From Montifringilla adamsi (lineage: Eukaryota; Chordata; Aves; Passeriformes; Passeridae): 64,000 nucleotides of DNA. Positions 24,631-39,489 of this stretch are shown piece after piece. The stretch spans positions 2,294,001-2,358,000 of the forward strand of contig JAGGNK010003335.1 in the NCBI GenBank assembly GCA_017590115.1. The letters run 5' to 3'. Below the pieces are notes generated by a model, which worked only from the letters and a program-made list of their open reading frames with translations, did no database searches and had not been told where the DNA came from. A program made the position numbers and the translations under genes. How positions within the stretch are numbered: position 1 is the first letter of the stretch; every line of letters starts with the position of its first letter.

Positions 24631-27600
24631 CACAAAGTAGTTTTTTGATAAAATCACTGTATGGCTGTTTATCTTCACTGATACACTAATCTGAGTTCAA
24701 TTATTAAGAAAAAGCACTACAAAAATCTGCAGTAAACAACCAGCAGATAAATGAGCTGTTGATACTTTGCTGAATTAATGTAAAGCCTTTTCCTTATTTT
24801 TATACTCTTAAATCAAGATTTTAAAAGTGACAAACGATAAAGCACTGTTCATGACTTGATAAATAAACTGTGCTCTCAAGAAACAGCAGAAGTCAATGGT
24901 AATAAGCTTTCATACTTCCATGACTGTTTAATTGGGAATTCTCAAAAAACCTGAATCAGCTGTCAACACAGACAAAACCTTAATTATTTCTCTCTACCTT
25001 GCTTCACAAGCTGAGAACACGGCTACTCTATATTTTATGAAGGTCCCCAGGCACATATAAAGATTTCTGAGCACTAGCAGCTGTCAGCTCTTTAGTCAGA
25101 AGGTGCTTCTTCACTGTAAATACCATGTCACTTAGAAATAACAGTAATGTAAATTGTAACCTGTACAGTAGAATAAAAAGTTTAAACCATTACTCGGCTG
25201 AGAACTTGTGGTTATATTCTGAATGATGTAGCTCCTAACATGCTATAGCAAAGTTACCAGCCTTTAACTCTGCATTTCTAATCCTACTAGAGCATCATCA
25301 GTAGACCAATATGAATGACTTTGAGGACTGAGAAAATAATTCACCTAAAATGAAGAGGTTCCCCAATAAATCAAACATTTTGAACTGAGAGGCACATACA
25401 TTTAAAAAGTCACATAAAAAATCCACATAAACTTCATGCCAAACTTGGAGAATAATGAAATTAAAATTACTTGAGCACTATAATTTTGGAGTAAAAGATA
25501 AATATCTTATAATCAGGTATCAAAAGAAACAGATTAAACTCTTTGGGAAGTTTACCTCCAAACAACCACATCTTCTTTTATTCACCAATTGTCTTCATTA
25601 TATGAGATCAGGAAACATCTGTATTTATTTGACTGAATTATAAACTGCTTTCAGCTTTTCACTTTTAATCCTAGCTAAATAATTAGTTATTTTCATCAGC
25701 CAGTCAGCTGTGGTGTTATGAATGAATCAGTTGGCACCAATCCAGATGATGACTGGTCCTGAACTTTGCTATAGACAAAATACAAACCCTTAATACAGGA
25801 TTTCTTTCATTCTAACAATGAGTACTGTTTGCACCCTGCACATACAACCCCAAGCATACAAACACAGGGATCTGCCTTGCTGGCACACCCAGAGCTTGCA
25901 ACAGCACTGCAGAGCCACCAGCTCCACTGCCGGAGCTCATGGTCCTGCCAGGCATCTGAGGACCCGTGGAGGAAGAATATGATCTCCTCCCATGCACCTC
26001 TTTTCCTTCCCTACCTTGTGGTGTTTTCCAGGCAGTCACAACATGCTGCTGTTTGATTTTGTTTTCCTGGTCCCTGTGTGCCCACGCTGAACACCGAGGT
26101 TTCAGCAGTGCTGGCAGGCACGGGCTGTTCCAAGTTCTCTTCCCACCTCAGCATCCCAACTCCCCTTGGTTAATGAAAACTGCTTCTCTATTTCATCTAC
26201 ACTTCTCTGTGTTTCAGTGGTTTAGAATTTCAGTAGCAGTGTTTTAATTTAGACTACTTTTCCCTTCTTCAGTGAACAGAGAAGATTTGTGTTATGTGCC
26301 AATAACCAGGTTATAGATTCTGTTTATTCAAACTTTCTGTTCTTTGAAACTACATTTTGTTCTATAAAACTCCATTGGAACAATAGGGCCAGTTGTTGCA
26401 TTTCTGTTGTCCTTTCCCTCTCACTTTTGTCTCAGATGTGAAGGACTGCCAGCACTGACTATATTGGTTAATAATAGAGGGACATGCAAGTGTGCCAAAG
26501 AGTGAGTCAAGCTCCTACCATCACTCTGTGTTAAGTTTAACAGGTGGCAGTGTGCAATCCCCTGAAGAGGAATTATCAAAATATCTCAATTAGAACAACA
26601 ATTTTGTCAAATAATCTTTTATGTATGGGAAAATGTTGACCCTGATTTTCACAAACTGACTTTAAAAAGAATGATCTTCCTCTACTAGATCGAATATTCT
26701 ACACAAGAAGCAGTTGTAATTAAAAAAATACTGCACTTGTCAGTCACTTAGTTCTGCATTAAAAATTTTTCAGCCTAACCCCAAAATCTTTGTGAGGCAT
26801 TATTTTTAAGAGATAATACAGCAAATACTACAAAATCAGACCAAAATTTCATTGATTTGAAAGAGAGTTACTGTGCAGGCTGTGTTATCTGACTATTTTT
26901 AACACACACGTCATCTCAATTCCTAAGTGCCTTTACTTGCTTCATAAGTGCCTTGCAGATCAGGTGAAATGATAAATTCACATCTCACTGATAAAGGTCA
27001 AGTATGCCTAGACATCATACGATTACATTATTATTTTTTTATTTATCATCATCATCATTATTATTTTTGAGTTTGCAGACTCCAATTATAGAACTCTTCG
27101 GATTTAGCAAGAGAGAGATTAGATTGGATTATTCATTAATCCTCCCACTAGTTCACACTTTTCAGCCTACCAACATTTTGCAAAGAAGCATTTTAGGCTA
27201 GTTCACATAATTCCCTTTTGCTTATATGGGAGCCACAAGCAGCTCTGAACCTTAAATCTCTGAAAGGGAGCATGGAGTATGTAAGGACAGCACCAGAGAA
27301 CAGGGATGGGAAAAAACCCTCTCCTCTCTGCTGCTTACAGGATGCTTTGGATGAGAGCTTGTCCATTCTGCTGCCAGACTCTTCACCCATGATGTGAATA
27401 CTGACAGCAGCACTGCCTGGTACTGTTGGATGTCCCTTGCCTGTGGCCTTGCAGTCACTGCCTTATCAGAAAAAATTCTGTTCTTAATTACCAGTGTGAT
27501 AGGGCACATGAGCAAAGCTGGCCCGTGGCCTCAGGTGGCTTAAGCCACCATGACAGGCTCTGGATGTTCAGATTTATCCATCACTTTCAGACTGATGAAC

Positions 27601-27832
27601 TCTGATTCGGCTGAGCATGCCAGCACCTCTATTTAAATTTCAGATTTGTGGTTCTCAAAGGCATTGCTTGCTCTATTTTCTTTTTTGTTATCTCTTGAAA
27701 GACTTCAGAACAGAGAACAGGCATACATGTCACAAAACTACCCTTGGATTTAAGTTCTTCTACAACTTACTTTTGTTATGGGAACTGAACACAGAAAAAG
27801 TTTTATAGTGCTTTGGGGTCTTTTTTTGCATA

Positions 27833-27868
27833 GCTTTTGTTTTGTTTTGTTTTTTGGGGTTTTTTTTC
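27833..27868. repeat. T-rich (TTTTG)n simple repeat
   Basis: Repeated gtttt units followed by ttggggtttttttt, a low-complexity G/T stretch with no purine A. Confidence 0.75.
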
Positions 27869-28329
27869 ATTTTAAACTGGAAATTTGGTGAACAACATGC
27901 ATGGATATAGAATCAAGGAGACAACAGTTTAATCCTTGAACAGGAAAGCCTGAGGAGAAAACCCTCCATCCAAAAGAGTGAACAAATCCAAAAGTTTCTA
28001 AGGATTTCTGACCTGGAAAGTCACAAAAGAAATCTATAGCTAAAGTAATCAGAAGTGTACAGTTGAGATGTGCTGTGGTCCTCTAAATTATTTTAGGGAT
28101 AACTTTAAGAAGTCTAAAGCAGGAACCCACAAACCAAGTCATTCAAATTCAAATATGTTCTCTGCAAGGGGAAAAGATCACTTTAGTTTAAAGAATTTTT
28201 GGCAAAAATCAAGCACCGAACTAGTGATATCCCTTTTAATCCTTCTTAATATTACTTATATGTAAGAACACATTTGAAAATGAGCTTGGAAGTGAAGTTG
28301 CTTTCCAGTTGAATGCAGGCTAACATGCA

Positions 28330-28460
28330 CAGACAGCACGGCTCACCCAGGTAAACACTGCCCTGCCCACGTGCACCCCAGCAGGGCCGGGGCTTTGCAG
28401 GCTGGGCTGCGCTGGCTGTGCTCCACCTCGCACGGCTCCCTGCACCAGTCACACCCAGCC
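28330..28460. other. Small GC-rich pocket, function unknown
   Basis: About 130 bases with CpGs (cacgtgcacc, gggccggggc, gctgcgctgg, cctcgcacgg) interrupt AT-rich intron 1.2 kb from the larger GC island. No exon or repeat family is recognised. Confidence 0.35.
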
Positions 28461-29619
28461 AGAATTAGTAAAGCCTGACCTGAGAGCACTGGTAGCAGAA
28501 AATTTGCGAACAGGAAACTGGAACAAGCACCACAAGGCATATGGGCTCTTCTAACTAACCCACTGGAGCTAAAGGAAAATGAGAAAAACATTGCCATTTG
28601 GTTTCCATTTTACCTAAAATTAAGGAGTTTAATTTTGGACCTATTTAACAATACTCGCCTCTTCAGAGTCCCACTGCAGGCACAGCACACAGCAAGTGGG
28701 TAATACTGCTCAAAATTTGTTTCCATTGCAGACTAATGCCACCGCTTTTTTTAAATCAGCTTTTAACATTCCTGTTATCAGGAAATGCCCTTTTTAGAGG
28801 GGAAAAAGAAACCTACACCAGCCTGCTCCTATGAATGCCTCAAGCATTCTAAATTAGCAGTGAGAATCCTGTGGATACCACATACTCTCATCTTAAGAGC
28901 AGATGTGGCACTGTATAGTTTTGGTATTAAGTACTGCCAAGGTTCCTTTCAAGCAAAGAACTATTTATCTACTTAACACAGAACATAACCAACTTTTGTA
29001 AGTTTCATATATTACATTTATTTCAAAATGCTTGGCATTATTAATCCTTTTTATATTGTTAATATAAAGATTCTGCTTCAAAACCCCAGAAAGTTTATTT
29101 TTTTTCTCTCTTTTTTTGCATTGCATGCACTGATGAACTAGCCTGCTCAGCAAGCATTTAACAGATTAGACACTTGAACATGGTTTCAGGCAATGCTCTC
29201 TCATGTTTCTGCGTATTGCCTGATAAACACTTCAAAGTAAACCGCTCATAAATATGAAATGAAAAGCCAAGAAGTCGTTATGCACAGCTTTGAGATACAA
29301 ATCTCTTTATTCCCCTCTGAAGTGGAATTTGATTGACATAATGAGTCATAGATCCTGTCCAGGGACACACTGCCTTATCCCCTTTTCCTCAGGAGACAGG
29401 GAGTCTTTAAAGAAATCCACTTCAGAACTTTCTGATAGACAGCTCCAGGAAAGTTGAATACTACACAAATGTATTATTTTGTATTAATACCTACCTCAAC
29501 AACTGTGACATGTGTCAAAGATTGACTCCACAGCCCCAACATCTAACCCTGTTACAGGAGGCCAAATCTGAGATGTCCGTTCTGTCTCATTACCACGGAC
29601 ACAGTGACACGGGGCCACA

Positions 29620-29960
29620 AAGGAGAGCTCCCAGAGCCACAGGGGCTGTGCTGAGCTAGGCTCTGTCCTGTGCTCAGCCCCAGGGCCCCTCTGTGAGCCT
29701 GGGCAGCAGCAGCTCCATCCCCAGCAGGCAGGAACAGCTGGCTCCCGGTGGAGCTTCACGAGGAACAGGCGAGCCCTTGAGCCGCTCCACCTCAGAGCGT
29801 GGCACTTTCCTTTTCCTTTTCCCCTTCCTCTTGCCCTTCCCTTGGGACTGGCAGCAGAACTGCACCCTGCACTGCTGGCACAGCCCCTCCCACCCTGGGG
29901 CCGGAGCAGCGGGGGCTGCCAGGGATGCTCCCACCCGAGGAGCTGCACATTGCTGTGACC
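29620..29960. other. GC-rich island inside the TENM2 intron, function unknown
   Basis: This block is far richer in G and C than the surrounding intron and contains scattered CpGs (for example cccggtgg, gagccgctcc, gccggagcagcggggg). A pure pyrimidine run lies at 29805-29832. Open frames exist on both strands (up to 150 codons), as expected from GC-rich DNA with few stops. None resembles a known protein. It could be an old GC-rich repeat, a recombination-related GC pocket, or a regulatory or first-exon sequence. Confidence 0.4.
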
Positions 29961-32900
29961 CTCATTAGAAGGCAGATTTATCAGGTACAGACCCCCACAG
30001 TCATTTCCTACAGTTCACAGGTCCGTGCTGTGAAGGAAATTAAGACTTTCATGTCAGAAGGAGCAGTTAAAACCATCTAGCCTGAAAAACCTCTGAAATG
30101 CAAATTTGGATATTGCTGGTAATAAATGATACCCATATGAAAATGACAAAAACTATGTAATTGTTGGTCATTGCTATTCCACAAGATGTCTATTCCAATA
30201 AAAGTCAAGCTTTAAGCCACCACAGTGAAACTGCTGATCAGTAGTGCCATAAACAAAATTATAGTGCAATAAATTGCTACCCTACAATGTTATATTCACA
30301 ACCTGCATTTGTAGTATTTGTGGAGGTTTTTAGAAGGAATCCAGAAAATATCTGCCTAAATTAAGATGCAACTTCTGGCACTTGATTTGCTAGCCATGCT
30401 GTATACATTAAATTATCCATCGTTACTGGCTTTCATTAGTCTCTACTCCCTATGAAATAATCATACACAAAGTACACAAGATCCACCACTCACAACTTGG
30501 CTTTCTTTTGTTAGTGGTAGTGCTATTATTGGTGTTATACATGAGTCATTCACATGATTTATACAATAATACATACATCATTAAGATTTAAAAGGCAACA
30601 GTAAAAAATTAGCTTAATTTGTGGTGTTCAAAATGCACTCAATTTTTTTTTTATTTTGCCAATAAAAATGAAAGGCTAATATCTACAAAAAGCACACAGT
30701 AAAACAATAAAATGGAGAGAATAATAACTATTAAGATGGCTGAATTCATATTACATGTAAATAATGAAACATTAATGTCTAATTTTGCAGAAAAAGGCTG
30801 AAAGGGAGATTTACAAGCTTAAGATGATGAAAAAACCACAATGTGGTATTGCCCTCCACCTACAAAGAACATCTCTGTCTCTTCTCAGTCACTGAGATTA
30901 CTCAGACATTGTTCTTCCCTCTGAAATGTTTCTTGTTAAAAACTTTTACTGTTGTTATTTATTATTTGCAAATTACAAACACATTTGGACCCTGCTATAT
31001 TGTGAGCACTCTTCCTTAGACATCTTAATGGCCTGCCTTGGCTTCTCTAACCACTGGTAAGCAGTAAAGATTTACATCAAAATACAACAACATGAATTGC
31101 AACAAATATCGAGCAAAATGGGCAAGTGCTTGGGAAAGTCCAGAAGTAAATCAAATCTTATGACTCTGAACAGGCATTTTCCCATTTTGCAATTTTTGAT
31201 TATAGATTGCCCTATGTAAATTACAATTTTTTTTCCCAAATTGCAACTTTTTGTAACTATTTTGAATATTTGTGAAGAATCATTACCATACACAGAACTA
31301 GGGAATTATGGCCAAGTACCTTGGCACATATCTGAAAAAACTGTCACACCCAAGTATTAATTTTAACACATGTATTATTCCAGTGTTGATGGATTGCCAA
31401 ATGAAAGGCAAATAAGGCATCCAAAATATTCCAAATTACTCAGTCTTCACAGGTCTTCTGCAGCCCTCACAATTCCTACACAATCAATATTACACGTCAG
31501 TAAAATTACTTAAAAAAATGAACTAGAACTTAAAATAAATACCCTTTTTAATGAGAAATATCTTAGAATAAAGCATGCTTCTATAAACTAATGTTATTGT
31601 AAGAGACGACACCACAGTTAGTGAGCTTTCATTACAAGATGTGAAATATTTGGGGAGGGCTTCAGGCAGCATTAGGTATTCTGATGAGGTGAACAAGCAC
31701 AGCTGCCACTCACCCCCTTGGCCCTGTCAGCCTCCTCAGCACACAGAAACCAAGTGGTCACTGGGAAAGGAGCTCCTCAGAGATCTGCAATTGCTGCTTG
31801 ACCTGCAGCTGAAAAGCAAGTGCTTTGCTCACTAGATCTATTAGCCCTTTGACTTCATTCATTCACTGGCTGATATAAATACATTGCTAAAGTCAGTGAT
31901 TAATTCAATTTCTCTGGTGAGAGTGCTAAATTCTTGAAGCCTCTAGAATGACTATCCATGGAGGTTCCAAAACATAACTGGAACATATCTAACAAAACAT
32001 ATCTATCATTTTTAGTTAGAAATCTGGCAAGGGCCACTGAGTTGTTGTTTCTTTTTCCCTCTTCAACTTCTCTCCCAGAATAACCTTTTCTTGCTGCACC
32101 ATAGTTTCATGTAACATAGACACCAAACCAATCATCTCTATCCATTTTTATTCAGTCGTCTTTGTGCTGGAAGCCTGTTCAATAAATCAACATCTTTCCA
32201 TTTCTTTCCTGTGCTTTCCAGGTCTGACATCAACACAACAGCTGAAACAGGAGTTTACTGTTCTCCTAAAGGAACAAGGCTTCCCTTAGCTTAAGGAGTC
32301 AGACAACCTCAAAGAGAGGAAGAAACCCCAAACCACCTTTGCACACACTGCTGAATTCTCCCCTGGACAGAACCAACAGATTTTTTAAGTTGTCTAAGAT
32401 GTCAGTGTGTAACAAGGAGTCTGGAAAGCATTCTGACAAAAACAAGGGGAATCTGACCTGACAGTCCATTGCTTTTACATGAAAAATGCCATCTTTTTTC
32501 CTTCTGTATTTCTGATCTATTACATCTTGGCATCTTCTGATCCAAGTATGGCACTGTGATGAAAACACTGTACAAAGCCAGTTTCCAAACTAGAAACAGA
32601 AGTTTCTTTCCAATCATGTGGACAATTTTCTTCATTTATAATCAGACAGAGAATATATAGAGTCAGTTTTGTAAATTAGGGTTGTGTTAATCAAACAAGG
32701 ACCTCATAGCTGGATACAATGGAGTAAACAAACCCAAATTTTGGAAATGTTTCTAAAGGCTTCCTTCCCTGCTTAAGTCTCATTCTGAGAAAAGAAGGAA
32801 TACCTTTACAAGTACTACAATCAATTCTAGCTTTGCATGCTGGAACTCACACATGTAAGAGACAGGCCCTATCTGCTAGTTCACTCATCTCAGTTGCCTT

Positions 32901-35900
32901 CAGCTTTGGTTCCAAACACCAAAAATACACTAAAAATGCCACTAAACCCCACAGAACTCTGAAAAATATGCAAAGGAGAGTATTTCACTTTTGAAGGTGC
33001 TGGTAATGCTGACGTTCATTTTCAGTGCACACAGAACAGTTGCAGCTTAGTCCTAAGAAATGAGCAAGAGCATTTTCAACTCATGCATATGCTTATATTT
33101 ACAAACAAATTCTTCCCATTTATGCCAATTGCTAAAAATCATTAATTTAGCTAAAGATTTCTGATAAAAAGTCAAACATTCAACAATCTTGTAAGTCCAA
33201 GCTTATTTGAAAGCTGGCAACAAATTGGAAGGATATGGTGTTGAAGTCAAACTAAAAAAAAAAAATTAAAATATAGATAACTATATATATTTCTTTGTTT
33301 GCCATTTTCAACAGTGACACACATTTTCTAGTACCTTCAGCTCAGTGAACAATTAGATGTGGGCAGAAGAAGCTTCCTTGGAGGAGCTGCACTGCACAGC
33401 TGCCTGAGCAATGGCCAACAACAACCTGAGCTCCCATCACTCGAAGGCTGCCTTCTGACAGCCTGCATTTCAGTGATGGAAAGCATGATCCTTCCTACAC
33501 AGTATGCACTGCACTATGCATTTAGTCCTTGGAGAGCTTTCAGAATGAAAAGACCATAATTATTACTACCATCATTATTATTAATGAAAAATACACATGT
33601 AAAATTAGGTTTCGAACACAGTGTTTTATAGCCCCTATTTGTCTCTGTGGACACAAGCCATAATGGCTTTAACAGACCTTTAACACTCACTGACTAATTA
33701 ATCTTTACACTCAGGACCCAGCACTGAGTTTTATTCAGTGAGGAGCAGAAAATAGCATCTGTGGATTGGGCTTGCAAGGTCCACTGCATGAATAAATTGA
33801 CAGGCTACAGGAAGAGTTGGCATTAAACAGCTCCTCTCCTCCCCTCAGTACTCCTGTAAGAGCCTTCACCAGCCACTGAAGCTTCTCTTCACAAACTCCT
33901 CACATACAATTTATTTTTATTTCCTGAAGTGACTCTTTCAACCTTACAGGGACTCAGTCTTCCAAGTACGTTGACACTGATAGGAAAAAAAAAATTACAG
34001 GGACTAGATATCACTTTAAAATAGAACTGCATTCCCTACACAACCAAAGTATGCACCAGAAAATTCAGTTTGACTATGGAGAGCACAAACGAACCATACA
34101 AATTAATAGACCTCAGCAATTTGTCAGAAAAACCTTTAGGCTTCCATTTCCAACTCAGACAGGTTCTAAATATGAAAAAGCACAAAGAAATATTCTGGAA
34201 AAAGAAAGCACAAAGAGAAAATACACCATACAATTTCTTAATAGAATAAATTCAATCTTTGCTCCTCTTAAAAGAATTTTAAAGGTATTGTAAAAGAATA
34301 AGCATATAAGGGTAAATTTCCCTCAGCTCATTTGCATGACACAGTTATAGTCAATATAGCCTACCCAGAGTCCTGCCTTACTTTTGCTGTAAAGCCAGGA
34401 AACCAGAACACCATCTTCAGTTACAAAAAAATAAAGTATGTGTTCACTAGTCAAGCCCCAGTGGTAGAGACTTCATCAAGATGACATTACCAAGTATGCT
34501 GATTTTTTCCCAGTATAGGTAAACCCTGGTAACACTATGAAATTCCACATCATGGTATCTGTTTCATTCTAAGAAGCTAACTTCAAGAACAGCTTAATCC
34601 ATTTCTTCTATACATAAAATGGCATTAGGAACCAAGCCTTGTGAGCTGCAGCACAGTCAGCAGCAATGACAGTACAGCACTCATTTTGAGAGTCAAAAAA
34701 ACCCTCCCTAGGCTGCTACTTCAGCCAGGAAGGTCACAGATGAGTTATGGTGTATTTCTTACAACAAAGCATTTATTTCTCTGTATGCCTGTAGAGATAA
34801 TACTTGTCAGATTAGCTCTTTTTCTTTGGAATTCCTCACCACTGGTTTAGCGAGTCTGTGTTTCCCAGCAGAGAGCTATTAATTAAAGTCCAGTAGGACT
34901 CAAATCTGAGCTTATTAATGGTTGGATGGACCCAAGTAAAAACACATCTGCTCCCACACCTCAGTCTCCTCTCCTTGTTTTTCCTCACTTGCTGAAGCAC
35001 ATTTTCAGTTTCCCACCATAAATTCCATGAAATCCTCCCTACCAATGAGCCATATTCTACTCTCAAGCCACCTCTAAGTGATTTCTCAAGCTTAAAAAAA
35101 GGACAGGGAGGTGAAACAACTAGGAAACAAAATCCTCATCTGCCAGCGTTTGATCAGTTACAGCTTATGGTTTTATCTCCCCAAACATTTTCCCATTATA
35201 AAAAAAACCGAGGGCTTGCAATGCTCTATGTATCAGTACATGTTAAAAAAAAAGACTTCAGAATTTAATAGGATTTTATAGGGACTCAGCTTTGTGAATT
35301 ACAATCATATAAAAAAACTCTGAAGTAATTTCTATTTGATTTGAATCCATTTACGTATGGCAATATCTGCTATAACCTGACAGGAACAGTCCAGCTGAAA
35401 TTGCAAGGACATGAAACCAGGAGTTGGCTTCCTTCCCACTTAACCTGCAATCCTCTCAAGTGGGGGAGGAAAGTTACCAAGCACTGTGTAATCCTTCCCT
35501 CCTGCTTTAGAATTAAAAGAAACCCTGGTATGAAAAAATATCCATTAGATTAATTTTTACCCAGATTAACCATTTACTCAAAGGTCACATGTAGGCTGAA
35601 TTCCAAACCAACAGCATGTTATACATCTCTTTTAAAGGCAGTATGGTGCAGAAACAGTCCCTTTGTGAACTGCTACATCACGTCCATCAGGACTGAAACA
35701 GCCCTTGCCCTGTGCATCAGAAAACTAAACACAGGGAAAACACAATTCCAGCATAAGAAACACTGGGAAAAAAGCAGCCATGTAATTCCAGTCTTTTAGT
35801 CCACCTCAGCAAAAACATAAAAAATAAGCCACAACATAGCACTTCTATGATCCCACATATCATGAAGGGCATGGCTCAAGACAGAAAAGGGAGGCAGGTC

Positions 35901-38900
35901 AGTATTAAACCATAGACTTGACTTCTACCCTCCTACCACAGCCTGACCTTCCTTGGGATGCAGTTTCCTGGCTGGGGAAGAACAAGCTAATGGCTGCTGT
36001 GAACCTACAACTGCATTACACACAGTCCTAAGTGCTGTAGGACTGGATCAGGTGTACCTTGATTCCTTCTGCTTCATGTACAGGAACTGAAAAGAGGCAG
36101 CGACCCTTGAACCTAAGTTTGTTAATGGCACCTGAAAACTGAAAGAGTAATAAGCTTATTCTTCAGGCTAGAAGAAAAATCAATGATAAGTTACAATGTG
36201 ATGGGCATGGCCAAAAAGTTGGCTTAGATTTCTTGGTTTTGTTACACGTGTTCTGAATAGAAAAAAAAAAAATCATCAAACGTCACATAAAATGTGTCAG
36301 AACATACACCCTTCATTGAGTATTGCCATTAAGGTGATTACATATTGGACATTTAGTTACTCAGAATATTTTCAGTATTATTTGCAAGCACATGAACAAA
36401 TACTTGCCCCCATCCTCTGCCACCAGTGTCCTGAAGCTCAGCATCATTTGCAGCCACGACTGTTACTGGGAATGGGAGCCTGACTTCTGCTGGGACTTGT
36501 GCCTTGTAAAGCCTGACAGCTGGGATCTTTATAAACCTCAATTATCTGTGTTTGTGTCTGGGTAACAATTAAACTGCATAAACCCCAAAAAGTTAAAAAG
36601 TGAAGATTAAACTACTAAGTATACCTACACAAATGCAGATTTTTAGGAATGTAATAGCTTTTACTTTGATGTAACGGCTTCCAAAAATCAACTAATGAAA
36701 CTGAAGTAAGGTCACTAAAATAATGAATAAAAGTGAATTAATGCAGTTTAAGCAGTATTTTAAACCCACATGACTATTTTTTCCTTCATTTAGATACACC
36801 TATCCTTTAATTTTCTTGGTGGCACTGATAATTACAAGCACTGTCCCCATGTAAAATGTTTCAACTTTCATAAACATTTTTAAATTAATCAGTCTATGTA
36901 TAAATGGGGTTGTTTTGTTTGACCGTGAACATTTCAAATTACCTCGATTTTAAAAATCTTCTTGCATTCATTTTTTTCTGAAGTTCCATGAATTCTAAAG
37001 ACTTCACCCTGTGGTGCAAAGTTACCTGAGGATAACTCATCTTTTCTTGCATTCTAAAGAAATGGATAAGGAAAGGATAAGGAAGCTCCTCTCCACAGAC
37101 AGATCAGGCTGGCCACCACACATATAATACATACATGCATATTTTTCCCATATTTAAACTAAATAATACTTTGTGAATATACTGAAATATCACACAGAGA
37201 AAAGATTCCTACAATTACCCCTGTGTTACAGATCAGAAGAAAGAAGGATTATTGACCAAAGGACAACAACAAACTCAACCCTGTATTTTCACTTTATGTT
37301 TTAAATCAAGGCTGCTCCATAATTTTCTAGAAGGAATGTTTATTTTGACAGGGAGATGTACCCTGAATTTCAGGAAACCAGAAACTCATCTTGTTACAGG
37401 TTTTTTTTTAATTAATGCAATGAAAGATTTACAGTGCTTAGAATGATATAATAACCTGAATAAACCCATCTAGAAGACTTAGCTACTTTTTTTTTTTTTT
37501 CCTTTTTGCTTAACACTGTAAAAATTGCTCATGGGACTGCAAATTATATTGGTACAAGCAATGTAAGTTGTTATCAATAACAGTATTAGAAAGAATCAAG
37601 TGACCACAACAGCATACTCCAAATACAATTTTTCTTGTGCACTTGAACCATGAAGGAACTCATTGACTATTATGACAAAAATTCCTCTGATACAGGCCAA
37701 GAGTGGCAGAAAATCTTGTGCTGGAGCTTCCCAATGTGAAGGGGGCACATCCACGTCATGATGCACATGGTCTCTTTTCTTTCCTCAGGAAACAAGGAGA
37801 TCCATGCTCTGCTCAGGGTCTGCACTCCACCTGTGGCCTTTTCCCAACAGAAAAGGATTTAAATTAGGTCTGGCACCACAGGACACTCCAAGGAACACAG
37901 TACCACTGTCATGGAGCCTGTGGTCCATGTTCAGAGTAACACTCCCAGGATCGATAAAAAATTGTCTCTGGAATAGATCCTCCACAGTGAAGCCTGGGTT
38001 TAGCCAACATGCAAAGTCACCAAACATGCTCAAATACTACTGACATTTTTCTAGGAGTCACCCTAGGGAGATAATAAACCTGGATTCACAATGAAAGACA
38101 TGGTTATCACCGACTTCTGAGATGTTATTCACACTTAAAGTCAGAGTCAGATGACTAACCCCTAACAAATTGTGCAAATTCAGGTCATTTTTCCTCTTCT
38201 CCCATTCTCCCTTTTATTTCACAACTCATACCTAAGGTGTGAGACCCCTCACTGAGCCTCCACTATTGTCTCTCTTGATGCCTACCTTTCCTATTTCTTT
38301 GACTGTCTTTTGTTCTCCCCAATCCAGCAGTTTCAGACATCTTTATTAAATAAATTACATTAATAAATCTGCTTGAACAGGAGTAATTATTATGTTAATA
38401 AAACCCAGTAAAAATATGCCTTTGACTTCACCTTTGTATTTTTAAATTATATTTTCTAACAAATAAAGCACTCTAATCTTTATTTTTCTAAATTATTATT
38501 ACAGCTTTTGTGATGGATAAAATAAATATGCATTTTCCAGAAACAACAGAAAATTAGATGAAAACAAGACACATAGAATTAACTGAAGTGGAACTCTCCC
38601 TTTTGATGGATGGCTTGAAGTTTCACTAATCAGAGAAGTTTGCAAAATAATTTCTAATTAGTTGAGAATACATGCTACACAGACAACAGAAAGGGAAGGA
38701 AAAAACCAAGAGTGGAAATATTAGCTAATATAAATAAAAATGGATTACTAATCTAAGTGCAAAGATTTTTTGCCTTTTTCAGCTCACAATGTTATTCATG
38801 CCCCTGAGCAACTCACTTAATCTTTTTTCTCCTGCACTTTGTCTGTAAAATGGGAATGAACCAACATCATTTATCCCACTGGCGTAATATGTGAGTTAGA

Positions 38901-39473
38901 GTAAGACAAAAATATAACAAAATCCAAACATCTCAATTATTTAAATAGGATTTGGTACATCAGAATGACATATATAATCTTTGCTTTTGTTCTCTTCAGG
39001 AAAAAAACCCTATGAAGTAAAATCGATACATTTTTCATTCTTAAGCATTTCACCTCTGTCTTCTTCCATTTTATATCATTTTTAGCTACATAAAAGATGA
39101 ACTAGAGGCATTTCAAGTTGTTTTTCTTAGACTTTAAATCTTGGGTAACTTCTTATTTATCACCTTTCACCACAAATTAACATGCACATCAAGACAAGTT
39201 CATTATCATTGAGAGGCCTGTTAAATAGATGAAAAAAGAATTGCATCTTAAAGTGCCCTGGATTATCTACTGGTATTCAGTGATGAATAATTTTGTAGTT
39301 CATAATAATCAGTTTGCTTTTCTTCCTTTCTAATTGAAAACCTCTGAAAGTAAAATTTATTTTCTTAGTAAATAAATGTTCATTGTCAGAAACTACAATA
39401 ACATTTGGTTTCAGAAGGTAAGAACAATATCTATATAAAATAAATAGTAAATGAAATTATATACATAAAACTA

Positions 39474-39489
39474 TTATATATATATATAT
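39474..39489. repeat. (TA)n microsatellite
   Basis: About eight TA units within a TA-rich segment beginning near 39427. Confidence 0.85.

Noticed and set aside
29496..29948. 150-codon minus-strand frame in the GC island
   Set aside because: It is Gly/Ser/Arg/Cys-rich, other frames on both strands are open too, and no family is recognised. I kept the DNA as a GC island instead.
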